Assembly (NCBI RefSeq): GCF_024679245.1
Contig: NC_090191.1
Coordinates: forward strand, 6,209,267-6,273,266
Direction: 5' to 3'
DNA from: Pseudorasbora parva
Lineage: Eukaryota > Chordata > Actinopteri > Cypriniformes > Gobionidae
Length of the DNA: 64,000 nt
The position numbers were made by a program, and so were the translations under genes. Under the pieces are notes generated by a model, which did not search any database, was not told the origin of the DNA, and was given only the letters and a program-made list of their open reading frames with translations. Shown one piece after another: positions 22,950-34,314 of the stretch. How positions within the stretch are numbered: the stretch's first letter is position 1; the number at the start of each line of letters is the position of its first letter.

Positions 22950-23525
22950 TTAAATGTAAACTAGTTTCCCTTTATTTATTCGAGGAAATTCGAGCTGCGT
23001 CGAAACGCAGGCTTCCTGTTTCTCGGCCGGCCAGTCAAGACTTAATCTGGCTACAGCACGAGTCACAACCTCCAAAAGCTCCTCTTGAGCGTGTGTGTGT
23101 ATGGGCGAGATGTGTTCGTCATCATCCAGGCTCACAACATCCAGTTCCTCGGAACTGGAATGCTGCCGCGCCTGCGCCTCTGCACAAGCAGAAGAAACCA
23201 CAGAGCATGCTTCTAACTCGTGAACTGAGGCGTGAAATCCAGCGGGTAAGGGCAGAGGTAGGGGATCACCCATCTCTAATCCCGCCGCTATATCCATTTG
23301 CAATCCCCAGGAAGCGAGCCTTCGCTGCGCCTCGGCAACAGCGGGACCTGAGCCCTGAGGACTGCGAGCCGAAGCACCCTCCTTGAAGAGTGCTCGGCGT
23401 AATCTAAGCGTTCTCATCGTGTATCCGTGATGTAGCATGGGCAGGGAGTGACACACTGCTTGAACTGTTTGCTCGCCATTATTTTCTCTTTTTTTCAATA
23501 GACAACACACACATGAAATGGACAA
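22950..23525 (-). pseudogene. DIRS gag-like ORF fragment
   Basis: A 191-codon open frame ends with LLEVVTRAVARLSLDWPAEK, a block recognisable from gag-like ORF1 of fish DIRS elements, where the protein probably binds the RNA intermediate. A conserved acidic SLDDDE motif precedes it. The N-terminal part of ORF1 is missing and the reading frame runs off after LEFPRINKG. It lies in the 5' half of DIRS copy 1. Confidence 0.7.
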
Positions 23526-23760
23526 ACAATATTCACATAGAGCGCTTGTGAAGACACAGAAGCTGACGACCGTTTGGTCCAGGTGTGCTTTATAGCTTCC
23601 TGGTCGATGACGTCACCTGCCTATGACGTATCACCACGCTATTGGACTGATTTCACTAGGGCTTCATGACGCAATCATGAAAAGGCGTTCCCGTAGCGTT
23701 TCAACGCAGCGTCTCGTTCCCTCTCAGGGAACCATGGTTACATACGTAACCTGAGACGTT

Positions 23761-23927
23761 TTCTGGTAATGTAATTAATTTATATAGTGAAGCAGCCTAT
23801 AAAACCCAACCATTCAGTCCAGAGCAGCCAGAAAAATACCATAAACATGAAATAAACAGAAGTGATCTTGGCAAAATAACTGGTCCTGTGAACAACAATG
23901 GGTTGAAAGGTCTTCCAAATTCCAAGT
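23761..23927. other. Short 3' flank of ZNF-C
   Basis: No coding signal. As the region downstream of ZNF-C on the minus strand it may be its 3' UTR; no strong polyadenylation signal could be chosen. Confidence 0.4.
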
Positions 23928-25099
23928 CTACATGTTCTCTCTGCAGTGAATCCTTGAGTGACACTTAAGGTTATTTTTAAATCTGAAACCCTTTCCACAC
24001 TGATCACATATGAATGGCTTCTCTCCAGTGTGAATTCTCATGTGATTATTAAGGGTAAATTTATGTCTGAAATTCTTTCCACACTGTTCACATATGAATG
24101 GCTTCTCTCCAGTGTGAATTGTCATGTGGTTATTAAGGGTTCCTTTATATCGAAAACTCTTCCCACACTGATCACATGTAAATGGATTATCTCCGGTATG
24201 AATATTCATGTGTCCCCTAAGGCTTTCTTTTTCAGTGAAACTCTTTCCACACTGTTGGCAGGTGAAAGGCTTCTCTCCAGTATGAATTCTCGTGTGCCTG
24301 TCCAGCTTTCCTTTAAGTCTGAAACTCTTTCCACACTGTTGGCAGGTGTAAGGCTTCTCTCCAGTGTGAATTTGCATGTGGACTTCAAGGTAACTTTTTT
24401 CAGTGAAACTCTTTCCACACTGTGGGCAGGTGTAAGGTATCTCTCCAGTGTGAAATCTCATGTGCCTGTTAAGGTTTACTTTACGCACAAAACTCATTCC
24501 ACACTGTTGGCAGGTGTAAGGGCTCTCTCCAGTGTGAACTCTCATGTGAACTGTAAGGTTTCCTTTATGAGTAAAACTCTTTCCACACTGTTGGCAGATG
24601 TAGGGCTTCTCTCCAGTGTGAATTCTCATGTGAAATTTAAGGCTTCCTTTATCAGTGAAACTCTTTCCACACTGTTGGCAGGTGTAAGGCTTCTCCCCAG
24701 TGTGAACTCTCATGTGTCTTTTAAGGCTTACACCTGGAGCGAAACTCTTTCCACACTGTTGGCAGGTGTAAGGGCTCTCTTCAGTGTGAATTCTCATGTG
24801 GTCATTAAGGTTTCCTTTACGTCTGAAACGCTTTCCACACTGTTGGCAGATGTAAGGCTTCTCTCCAGTGTGAATTCTCATGTGGACTTTAAGGTTTCCT
24901 TTACGTCTGAAACTCTTTCCACACTGTTGGCAGATTAAATAACTTTTAGTTTCTGTCTTCTGAGCTCTTATTTGTGAGGAAGTCTTTTTAGCCTGTGTTG
25001 ATCTTTTTCCAGGCATAAAGTCATGATGTTTATCATAATGGTCTCTCTCTTCTTCCCTTTCATTAGGTTCATGACTTGACTCTTTCAATGCCATGAGAT
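23928..25099 (-). CDS. ZNF-C: C2H2 zinc-finger terminal exon, 12 fingers
   Basis: This exon encodes the DNA-binding array of a FiNZ-type zinc-finger protein, probably a nuclear repressor-class regulator. The acceptor (CCCTAG on the minus strand) is at 25100-25101 and the exon opens ATCTCATGG, giving [20 protein letters not shown]. Twelve consecutive intact C2H2 fingers follow, with mostly TGEKP linkers and a few variants (TEESP, TGESP, TGEIP, TGDNP). Helix sequences vary between fingers ([46 protein letters not shown]), as expected if the array binds a long specific site. It ends [11 protein letters not shown] then stop. All reading frame is intact. The best candidate upstream exon is at 37157-37373, about 12 kb away, in matching phase. 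Confidence 0.9.
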
Positions 25100-25179
25100 C
25101 TAGGGCAAAAAAATACAAAAGACATTTAAAGCATCAATAATAGGGTATAGGGTAGCCTGATATATAACCTATTCTATCC

Positions 25180-25330
25180 TATCTTAGGGATTGGGGTGGG
25201 CAGCTTAGGTCCTGAAGGGCCACTGTCCTGCTGAGTTAAGCTTTAATAAAAGATGCCTTTAATTTTCAAGCAGCCCTGAAGACTTGGGGTTAAATTTGGG
25301 GTTTGGGTTAAATTTTTGCAGGTGTTTGAA
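25180..25330. repeat. Decayed repeat with GGTCCTGAAGGGCCACTGTCCTG
   Basis: The phrase GGTCCTGAAGGGCCACTGTCCTG followed by an AAGCTTTAAT stretch resembles a widespread fish repeat. No termini were found, so only a fragment is claimed. Confidence 0.35.
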
Positions 25331-25430
25331 CAAGGATGGTGTAGCGATTTTGGCGATTATATCACAGTTTTTATATAACCTAACAATTTTGAAAATTGAA
25401 TTATACATATAATAATAATATACATAATAA

Positions 25431-26000
25431 AAACAGCAGAGTGGACTATTGTAATGGTCTTCTAACCGGCCTTCCCAAAAACACCATTAGACAGCTACAG
25501 CTCTTAGAAAACGTTGACAGGTTTCTGAGCAGAACCAGAAAATATGACCATATCACACCAGTCCTCAGGTCTGTTTACACTGGCTTCCACATCTAGGATC
25601 GATTTTAAAGTACTATTACTTGTTTATAAATCACTCAATGACCTAGAACCTCAATACATTGCAGATATGCTTATTAAATACAAACCCAACAGATCACTCA
25701 GATCATCAGGATCAAGTCAGCTAGAAATACCAGGAGTTCACTCAAAGCAAGGAGAATCTGCTTTTAGCTATTATGCCAGCCACAGTTGGAACCAGATTCC
25801 TGGACAGATCAGATGTGCTCCAACAGTAGCCACATTCAAATCCAGACTCAAAACATCTCTTTAGTTGTGTATTTACTGAATGAGCACTGTGCCACTGTAT
25901 GTCCGACTAATCGCACCTTAGAACTGTTTTAGTTTACCTGTGTTATCTTTGGTTATTGTTATTTTATGTTCATTTGAGTTAAATATGATGAGTGAAAAAT
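25431..26000 (+). pseudogene. L2/CR1-like LINE reverse transcriptase C-terminal fragment
   Basis: The translation begins RVDYCNGLLTGLPKNTIRQL, continues with FLSRTRKYDHITPVL, changes frame near 25585, then reads RIDFKVLLLVYKSLNDLEPQ, SLRSSGSSQLEIPGV, GESAFSYYASHSWNQIP and TFKSRLKTSL before a stop near 25862. This is the C-terminal end of a non-LTR reverse transcriptase of the L2/CR1 type, with a 5' truncation and one frameshift. AT-rich 3' UTR-like sequence follows. A second, internally deleted copy is at 52922-53245. Confidence 0.85.
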
Positions 26001-26395
26001 GGGTTTGATGGAAATAGCAAGTTTGACAAAAAGGTTTGAGTATGTGGAAATCTGTGGAAAGGTATGAGTGAAAATAGGTTTTAAAAAAATCAGGGAATAG
26101 TGACTGAAATGGATGTTATAAAACGTTTTTGAGAAAGAAATGAATGAGAGATAATCTAATTAAGTTGGTACATGTTTGTAGACTGTAAACTGAAGGATGT
26201 TTTATTTTTATTTCAGACAAATATGGACCCTTTTCAGAGACTGTGATGACGTGTTTTAAGAGTCAATATCAAAAATCCTGCAAAAATTTTTTTTATTGTA
26301 TCTACATAGCGCAGCTCCAAATCAAACCAATTGGATCCAACTATATCAAGTTAGAGCGGAACTTAATATGGATGCACAATTCACATCAAGAAACT
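26001..26395. other. AT-rich spacer between LINE fragment and DIRS copy 2
   Basis: No gene recognised. The AAAAATGGGTTTGATGG-type repeats at 25990-26110 look simple and low-complexity. Confidence 0.35.
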
Positions 26396-26923
26396 TTTCT
26401 TTCCTTTCAGTCGGTCACGTTTGATGTACGTCGGAAATGACCAGCGAATTGGGGATCATCTTCAGAGACCAATCTGCTTTGACTGTATAAAAACGCACCA
26501 ATAATATTGGCATCCAGTTCATGCACCAGCCCTGCAGTGTGGGTATAAATACGGAAGTGAAATAACGCATCCTCGCTTTCAACTTCGGAGCCGAACGGTT
26601 GCTGATCAAAGCTGCTGTTTCTCTAATCTGAGAGTGAAGAAGGATTGCTGGTGTTTGTCTGTGCTGGTGTGAAGGCACACTTAAGCGGGTGGCCGGACTA
26701 AAAGAGCATTGTTCATTGTTGGTTCGCTGAGCATTTTCCCCTTTATTATTGGCTCACTGAATGATTATTGTCAGCTCGCTGAGTGTTTCCCGTGTTCTGA
26801 CACAGGCTGGCACTATCGGACTGTGTCGAGCCGCGGCCATCTCCCTGAGTACTTCAGCACTGCTAAAAGAGCAAATTTACCTTCTAAAAGCTATACACTT
26901 TGACCTTGCGTCTTTTTGTCAAG

Positions 26924-27045
26924 ATGTCATTCAAACCATGTGTTTCTGGATGCCGTCGTTTTCTGTCCCCAGTTGACGATCCTGATCGCCGTCCCATGTG
27001 TTTGGGCATTCAGCACACTGAGGCGGCATTCGTGGGAACATGACC
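26924..27045 (+). pseudogene. DIRS gag N-terminal fragment
   Basis: MSFKPCVSGCRRFLSPVDD, then PMCLGIQHTEAAFV, is the cysteine-containing N-terminus seen in fish DIRS gag-like proteins. A stop follows within the element and the rest of gag has been deleted. Confidence 0.65.
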
Positions 27046-27129
27046 ATCACAATATTACGATCTAGTCTTGATTACCTCAAACGAGGTGGAGTCCCCATGC
27101 GTATCCCCCGATCTAGTGGCCTTCCAGCT

Positions 27130-27790
27130 GCGAAGCAGAGGCCTGCTACTTTGGCTGATGCCTTTCGTGGAGACCTTGAGGGTTACTGTGAGGGCTGTCA
27201 ACAGACTCCTTGGACCAATCCCCCCTTCGCTGTGTCGGTGGAGCTTCCGCGTCCAGCCCAGTCCTTCCCATTGGGGGCTGGCCATGCTGATCCAACACAG
27301 AGGATCTCTTATTGGCATGGAGCTAGACTTGGTCAGTCAGACTGTGTGCCTCTCAGGGGAGCGAGTCCAGTCAGTGTTGAACTGCTTGAAAAGTTCAAGG
27401 GCAGGTTGGCGGTCCCACTGAAACTCTTTCAGAGGCTCCTGGGGCATATGGCATATGCAGTCATGGAGACACCTCTCAGATTGCTTCATATTATGAGTTT
27501 ACTCTGTCTTGGATATTTATTTTTAAATTGTTTTTGGTTTGTAAAATTGTTTGTAATGCTTTATTTATACTGAATTTATCATCCCTGTTTTATCTATTTT
27601 AATTTTTACTAATGTAAAGTGCTCTGAGAATTGACTTTTAAAAGCGCTATACAAAAGAAAGTTATTATTATTATTATTATATGAGACAACTTCAGGACTG
27701 GCTTCATGGCCAGGTCCCGAGATGGGGGTGGCTGAGCGGCAAGTACCGGGGTCTCAGTTGCTCCATACTGTCGCCAAATCTTCAGCCTGT
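27130..27790 (+). pseudogene. DIRS reverse transcriptase/RNase H remnant, split by a LINE insertion
   Basis: Blocks include LIGMELDLVSQTVCLSGERV and VLNCLKSSRAG (about 27310-27410), PLKLFQRLLGHMAYAV and PLRLLHIM (about 27415-27500), and, after the inserted LINE tail, MRQLQDWLHGQVPRWGWLSG (about 27680-27745). In intact DIRS elements these are contiguous (the FQRLLGHMA to LLHMRPLQxW segment of RNase H). Frame changes and the deletion upstream make it non-functional. Confidence 0.8.
27491..27681 (+). mobile_element. 5'-truncated LINE tail inserted in DIRS copy 2
   Basis: The insert ends with AAAGTGCTCTGAGAATTGAC, AAAGCGCTATACAAAAG and an ATT-trinucleotide tail, the classic 3' end of L2-type fish LINEs. 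It sits exactly between the two halves of the RNase H reading frame, and TATGAG is repeated on both sides, a short target duplication. Confidence 0.8.
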
Positions 27791-27839
27791 GGTTGGACCC
27801 TTTGTTTCTAGAGTTGAGTGGTGCTCTTCCCGCCAAAAA

Positions 27840-28600
27840 GACCCCTGAAGGTGTTCGATTAGTGTCGTGCTATCTTTCCTGCAAGATGGGTTGGAACAAA
27901 GGCTGTCTCCCTCCTCCTCAAAGTGTACTTTGCATCTATAGCGGCATATCACGACACTGTTGAACATAAGTCTGTCGGAAAGCACGACCTGATCAGGGCA
28001 CTTCAGACTCCTGAATCGAGTCAGTTGAATATCCTGTCCATGAAGGCAGTACTCCTCACTGCATTGACTCCGTCAAGAGAGTAGGGGACCTGCCCGCACT
28101 TTTGGTCAACAAATCGTGCCTAGAGTTCGGCCCGGGTGATTCGCACTTCATCCTGAGACCCCAGCCCGGATACGTGGTCAAGGTTCCTACCACTCCCATC
28201 CAGGACCAGGTGTTGAACCTGCAAGCACTGCTCTCAGATGAGGCAGATCCAGCCCTGGGTTTGTTGTGTCCCGTCTGCGCCCTGCACACTTACGTTGACC
28301 GGACTCAAAGCTTCAGGACCTCAGAGCAGCTCTTCATGTGTTACGGAGGCCAGCAGAAGGGAAAGGCTGATTTCAAGCAAGCAGAGGTTAGCCCACTGGA
28401 TAGTGGATGCTATCGTCTTAGCCTTACCAATCTCAAGACGTGCCTTGCCTGTTTGGGGTGCTGGCACACTCAACTAGGAATGTGGCTTCATCATGGGCAC
28501 TGGCTCAAGGCAATCTCTCGCTGGTAGATACATGTAGAGCTGCGGGCTGGACAACACCTAACATGTCGATTTTATAGCTTACATGTAGAGCTGGTTTCTT
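27840..28600 (+). pseudogene. DIRS tyrosine recombinase remnant
   Basis: A stretch translating as VYxASIAAYHDTVEHKSVGK (about 27925-27985) precedes a frame change; then SCLEFGPGDSHFILRPQPGY, ADPALGLLCPVCALHTYVDR and EQLFMCYGGQQKGK are read (about 28110-28370). These are the central and catalytic parts of a DIRS recombinase. The following HWIVDA-like and HS.R-like segments are frameshifted and the AGWTTPNMSIL-like end around 28540-28575 is damaged. It is a dead copy of the same subfamily as copy 1. Confidence 0.8.
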
Positions 28601-29105
28601 CCCGTGTACTCGCACCCATCATGACCGGTAAGTGCGAAGTACCCGTTTTGTCGGCTTGCAACACCACTCCCGCCCCTGGCCGGATACATACATCTATTAT
28701 TCTCCCCAGAAATGGCGAACCCTTTTGAGGGTCTGCGGGTCAGATGTGGGGGCAGTCTGATGCCAGGCCTACACCTGTATGCTAGTGGAACGTGATCAGG
28801 AGGGAACCACCCCAGAGACTGCCATATGTTGCACTAGTCTGCTGGTTAGTCCTATGTGTAATCTGCCACCCCTCCTTCCACTGAAAGATGAAGCTCTGCA
28901 GCCTTCCATCTCTCAAGATGGGCACGTTTTCCCAGCGTTATCCAATAGTCACTCTGAGTGGGTCTTGGAGAGAAACAGCTGTGACGGACCTTTCTGATTT
29001 TGGGCTCTCCAGCGAGCTCAAACCGAACTCGACCGACTGACAGGAAATGTCTCAATTAAGTATGTAACCCTTGTTCCCTGATGGAGGGAACGAAGACGTC
29101 CATCC

Positions 29106-29856
29106 TTCCGCTGTGTGTGTTGTGCTATGCTATATATTTATATTTTTGAGAACTGAAGTACGGTATTTCAGATTAGGCTACATCACAGTCACTGTGTAGC
29201 CTACATTGTGACTAATGTTATATAAACATGCAATATCATTGACGAAAAAAGACAAGTCTAAATTGTAGACCGAATGACACACTTTAAGTAGAAAATCTCA
29301 AATGGAGATTAATAAAATGCAGCTTACTTGTTTATCAGTGTTTTCAGATCATCAGTGCGCATATGGTTGGACATATTTAGGTAAAACACCAGATAGCATA
29401 CAGGTTTTTTTCACAGAAAAGCTCTGTTTGGGGGATTTAATTACTGAAATCTGGCAACCGCATGAACGCGAGCTCTCTTGTGCGAGGATGATCTGAAAAC
29501 ACCAATAAACAAGTAAGCTGCATTTTATCAATCTCCATTTGAGATGTTTTGCTTAGTGTCATTTAGTCTGTCTGTGTTCTGTCAGGACGGTCAGGATTCA
29601 CAAGCCGCTTTACTGAACTGCTGTGAGCGGCTGAAATAAGCCAATCAAAGCAGAGCTCAACATTAATATTCATGACCCTTCCAAATAAAGCAAAAATAGA
29701 GCATTACATCCAAGGGACAATTTATAGGGTTGTAAATGGACCTGTAAAACTGTATCTGGGCAATTTTTTTTCTGGGCCCTTAAATAAGCCACATACCCTC
29801 TATGTAGATATCAGAGAACAATTTAACCTTTAATCATAAAATGGTCCTGCCCTGGT
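29106..29856. other. Intergenic with a repeat shared with about 45605-45680
   Basis: No gene recognised. AAGCCACATACCCTCTATGT with following GATATCAGAGAACAATTTAA (about 29785-29830) recurs in inverted orientation near 45610-45670. A pair AAATCTCAAATGGAGAT / ATCTCCATTTGAGAT at about 29294 and 29530 delimits a 250-bp inverted-repeat segment. Confidence 0.5.
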
Positions 29857-30624
29857 GAAAAAAAAAAAGTATACTTTATTGTATTTCAAATATATTTTAT
29901 TTTCCGATAGTATATTAGAAATATACTTACAAAAATTGTACCACCTCTAAATATATAAAAAATATATTAGCATCATATTTTCACAATACAACTTTTAACA
30001 CACATTAAAATAATTGTATTTTAGTATATTTTCTAAAAATATATTTTCTAAAAATATACTTTAAATGAAAGTTCAGCGTACTTTTGTAAAGTGTACTTAT
30101 TTGAACATTACTTAAAATTTTTTTTTTAGAAAAATAGAAAAAAGAAAATATTGATTGCAGCCTGGCAGGAGAAGTACAATGTTGCGTTACATTATTTATT
30201 TAATAAAACACTGAGAGCGGAAAGTACATTGCTCATTTTTCAGACCAGTTCAATTACGTCACATCGCAGCCTGACCTTGATGGTGACGATAAACTGTTTT
30301 GGAATAAAATGGCCTAATATTACGTGATCCCGAAAAGAACCGGAAAAGGTCCTGCTGTTTGGAGGTAAGTAATAAGTAATGTCACTAAACGTGAATAAAA
30401 AGTTGAATGAACATGCACCTGACCTTATCTCTTGTATATTCCGTTAACAGATGCTGTTCTTCAAGAGTGTTTGCTGTCAACTGTCTCTGATAAGTGGCCA
30501 TCAGACACACGTCTAATGAGCAGCTCATCAGAAAATTGAATATAATATGTAATTTATATTTATGTATAGAGATGGTCAGTGAAATTAGTTCAATTATATG
30601 TTTTCCACCATCTTCCAGTGTTAA

Positions 30625-30960
30625 TTTAAAGCTACACTGTGTAACTTTTTTAGTTTATTCTTAGCTAAAATCACTTAGTTCTTTCAAAAATATATGTGCT
30701 CATTAATGTATATTTACTTAATTCAAGTAATAATGCACTCTCATAATTTTAGAATATACCATTGAAAATACATAAGTGTTGAGGGTTCGGATGGCGGTCG
30801 CCATGCTGCTCCTCCATCTTGAAAGTACATTTGCCAAAGAGGGACATACCCGTAAATTCAAGCTTCGCTTTTCGCGTTTTTACACTCGATGGCACCGTGT
30901 CGCATGTGAAGAGGAGGATTGCTTGAGGCTGCTATATGACGATGGAGGATCATCACTCTT
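30625..30960. repeat. Repeat fragment starting TTTAAAGCTACACTGTGTAAC
   Basis: TTAAAGCTACACTGTGTAAC followed by a GC-rich part (GGCGGTCGCCATGCTGCTCC) is a familiar interspersed repeat of fish genomes. The small open frame across it is incidental. Its far end was not found; it passes directly into the next element at 30961. Confidence 0.5.
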
Positions 30961-31200
30961 AAGCCCCTTTCACACTGCATGTCGGACCCGCAATATTCCC
31001 GGAACATTGCCGGGTCGCCTTCTGTGTAAAAGCAACCACGTCCCGGAATTGATTACCGAATTCGACCCCGGTCGGGGACCAAGTAACATTGCGGGATATG
31101 TATCAGAGTCGCCAAGGAAGCGGAAAAGAGAATTAAGACGGCAACGCGACAGGCAAATCAACAAGACAAAAGTAAATACTGGAGTGGCCTTTCCAAGATA
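30961..31200. mobile_element. PIF/Harbinger-like element end
   Basis: TTAAGCCCCTTTCACACTGC begins at about 30959, with the TTA and the AGCCCCTTTC terminus typical of PIF/Harbinger MITEs in fish. CCGGGTCGCC and CCCGGAATTGATT motifs follow. The matching right terminus was not recognised, so this is a one-ended fragment. Confidence 0.5.
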
Positions 31201-31932
31201 GAAAGAGCTCATGAGGAGCAACGATTTTAAAAAGAACGCCGACATTGCCTGCTTTCTTCTCGACAGGTAACATTTATTCAGCCTATTTGTGTATATTGGA
31301 AGTTTTATTGTTGCTTGGCTAATTATATCATGGTGTGCTGTGCATAACACTAGAACGACGTCTAGGATAGTTTTCCTCGCGTCAATGATGAAAAAGTTTA
31401 GTTTACCTTATAACATAAATCCGTGTTCTATGACGGATAACATGAGATTAATATTTTAATTGCATTATAATTTGTTTGCCTTACGCTAGTGGTGTTGTAT
31501 AATATACAGAATAATGATAGCACTGATAAAAGTTACTTTACTAAGAGTTCTGTTGTCATATTATTCATATTATCTGTTTTTTGTTTGTTTTTTACAGTGG
31601 TATCGATTTAGTATCGGTATCGAGGTATTTTAGTCTGGTATCGTATCGAAGTTAAAAATTTGGTATCGTGACAACAGTAAGTGACTTCAAAGTGTATATT
31701 TTTAGTCATTTGAATAAGTCAAGGTAAATAAAATATATATTATATTCATTTATTGCTTGCGTGTTCTGAAGATACTGGTAATTAATTTGTAATTTACTTA
31801 AAACACAAATAAAGTATACTATAGGACAACAAATAAAGTATACCTATAATACAAATAAAGTATACTATAACACAAAGTGTACTTATAATATAAATAAAAT
31901 CTACTATAACACGAATAAAGTATACTTATAAT
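31201..31932. other. Repeat-rich non-coding stretch
   Basis: A GGTATCG-rich segment (about 31600-31670) is a fragment of another DNA element. From 31740 the GTATAC repeats of the outer MITE resume. No gene is visible. Confidence 0.45.
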
Positions 31933-34314
31933 TAGGGCTGGACGATATGGCCAAAATTTATATCACGATATATTTCTTAATTTCGGTCGATACGATATAA
32001 TTTCGATAACGATATGAACTATGTAAAAGCTTTAGAAAAACTACTGCCACAAAGGATGTCTGTACCTACAAACTTCTGAAAAATTAATTTGCCAAGTCTA
32101 TGAAACCTCCTCCTATAAAACTATATAATATTTTAGAAATAAAAATGGTACAAATAAATTAATGTTCACTTTTTATTTGCATTTAGCCTTTATACGAACA
32201 AGAAATGTGAAATCACCGTTTAAATAAACATAAGACTCACTTCGCAGACGCAGTTTATTGAGCATTTTCTTTTAAGTTTTAAATTTCAGTGATGAACGAT
32301 TCATAGCGCTATATTCTCCTTTAATGCAAAACTATAGACCTTTATCTACTGATGCACAAAAAATAAAAAGAAGACTCAATTCAGTGGCTTATTTGTGCTC
32401 TGTTTGAGATGAGTGCACGCTTCTTTTTGCAAGGCTTTAAAACACGAGCAAATTATACATTATCGTGAAGCCATGTCTGACCGTCTTTCACAAGTTGGTG
32501 TTAATACATGTCATTGTGTGCAAATGTGGAAAGCATTAAAACAAATGTGCCACTTGCCTCTTACACAAATAGTCTACATGGATTATTTTGTTAGACATTA
32601 GATTGATGCATCTATGTCGATGTATTGTTACACCCCTAGTCGGCACCTCTCCGGCACATTTTGCAGCACACTGAAACCTGAAGTTTAATATCAGACCTTA
32701 TGGGTCCTGCACACTGTGCGATTTTTCAAAATACTTTACGAATGTCCCTTGTCAGACTGTACGAACATGATCCCCGATGTAAGCCATGTCACACTGTAAG
32801 ATTTAGTTGTCATTATTGGCAGTCTGCACGATAGTTAAGGCGCGCTAAAAACGGACGCGCGCAAGAAAACTCACCCGGAGCTTTATATCATCAATGAATG
32901 ACGCGCTGGGTGACAGTGAGCTGCATTACACGCGGGACTGAAATGCTGGCTACAAATAAATTTCTAGCTCTCGTTTTGGTCATAGTTTGTCTTGAAAAAC
33001 AGAGATATTTGACTGTCGTCGTAGGAGAAGTCACACTGCAGGATTGTGTGCCAAATTTTCTGACACTGCCAGAATTTCGTCTGAGGTAAAATTTGATCGC
33101 AGCGCTCATTAATCGGCTGCCGGTGAACATGTCAAACTAACGACCAAAGACGTCAGATTTTAGCCTAGGATCTGAGTCTGTGATCTTAATCCCGTGCGAA
33201 TCGGCCATGTCTGTAATTTGTAAAGTAAAAATTCCCCCGCAAATTACCTACCATATTTCACCGAACACCGAGGTCCTGTGATAATAGTAGTCCCGTGCGA
33301 ATCGACATCTCTGCGATATGGTCAGGATTAGGCGGATTGTAAATCATTTTTGCAAGATTTTTTTCTTCCTGTGAGCATTTCTATCTTTATCTTTCACGAA
33401 GAATAAAGTCTGCATTCATAATGCGCACCGTTATGAATGCAGCCGCGCCCGCACGGATTATACTTTCACTTTAGAATGATTATCAATTTGAGAGTAATCT
33501 GATAGAATGGTGTGTTTAATATTAACATCAATAGCCTACTGTTCTTAATGAAAAACAGAACAGAACAGTACAGTACAATGACAAGCTTGTTTAAATAGAC
33601 ACTTTTGCATTTGAAACTGAATCTTCCCCCGTATATTGTGAGCTTCTCACTCGTGATAAATTAAATCTGACTCCTGCCGCTGGTCTGAGCTCAGTTCATG
33701 GCGTCTGTTCGCTAACTGAACGAAATTATGTTTATTTATTAGGCTACTGTAAAATAATCAAAACGATATCGATGCTTGCTTATGATTTCATACAGATATC
33801 TATAACGAAGTCTATCATATCCGGGAGAAGTCAGTAAATTCAAGTTAAATCACAGGCTTGCTTATCCCGTGCGAATGCGCCACGCAAAACTCAGATGTGG
33901 GGGATCATTTCTAAATCACAGAGGTCTCTATAATACTAATCCCGTGTGAATAGTGCTGTAGATAGCCGAACCACTTCCACGCCACTAAAGAAAGTTAGTC
34001 TTTCTCCTTACTTGTGGAAGCTCGTCCAGTCACATTTGTATTAGTCAGGGAAACTCTTTTTGTAGCTAAAACTTGCCGCGTTGGATTTATCAGCCTACTA
34101 CTGCTGAGCACTGGCTGCGTGTCCGTGGTGTACGTCATCGCACAAGTAGCCAATCGTGTTCTGCTCTTTCTGACGGCTGCGCCCTGAACGTCAGTCAGTG
34201 AGGAATGCTGTAATGTATATCGAAATATCGGAAATGTGTTTAAAAATCATATCACCGTTATTGAAAAAAATTATATCGCGATATATATTGATATTAAATT
34301 ATTGTCCAGCCCTA
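31933..34314. mobile_element. hAT element with perfect 8-bp target duplication
   Basis: The left end TAGGGCTGGACGATA and the right end GTCCAGCCCTA are inverted repeats. Both are flanked by CTTATAAT (31925-31932 and 34315-34322), a perfect 8-bp duplication as hAT elements make. Inside, ATATCGCGATATA-type motifs lie near both ends. The 2.4-kb body has no recognisable transposase. A TACACCCCTAG terminus at about 32628-32640 suggests that a second hAT-like element is nested inside. The host sequence on both sides reads as the same AATACAAATAAAGTATAC repeat, confirming insertion into the outer MITE. Confidence 0.85.

Larger units (their letters stand above)
21025..23760 (-). mobile_element. DIRS-like (tyrosine recombinase) retrotransposon, degraded copy 1
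   Basis: On the plus strand the right end at about 23710-23750 reads GTCTCGTTCCCTCTCAGGGA followed by ACCATGGTTACATACGTAAC. The left end at about 21037 reads ACATATGTAACCCTTGTACC, which is related to its complement, so the element carries DIRS-type inverted termini. On the minus strand a gag-like ORF lies at the 5' side and a tyrosine recombinase at the 3' side. The reverse transcriptase/RNase H segment is missing or replaced by unrelated sequence (about 22320-22940) that contains a C20 homopolymer. Confidence 0.75.
26396..29105 (+). mobile_element. DIRS-like retrotransposon, degraded copy 2
   Basis: The element is read on the plus strand. Its 3' terminus GTATGTAACCCTTGTTCCC followed by a GGAGGGAACGAAGACGT tail (about 29060-29100) belongs to the same family of ends as copy 1. 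A leader region (about 26400-26920), a gag N-terminal fragment, an RNase H region and a tyrosine recombinase follow in DIRS order. A large internal deletion joins gag to RT/RNase H near 27100. A separate LINE tail is inserted at about 27491-27681. The exact 5' end is uncertain. Confidence 0.75.

Noticed and set aside
23958..24938. 326-codon plus-strand ORF across the ZNF-C array
   Set aside because: It is the antisense of the repeated finger codons. The repeated [21 protein letters not shown] pattern follows the 84-bp finger period and has no independent coding evidence. The same applies to antisense ORFs at 42307-42987, 43189-43575, 15805-16527 and 3848-4237.
30776..31201. 141-codon plus-strand ORF
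   Set aside because: It crosses the junction of two interspersed repeats (a TTAAAGCTACACTG repeat and a Harbinger end) and contains no recognisable domain.
31933..34314. Search for a transposase within the 2.4-kb hAT element
   Set aside because: None of the small ORFs shows hAT motifs, so the element is reported as non-autonomous.
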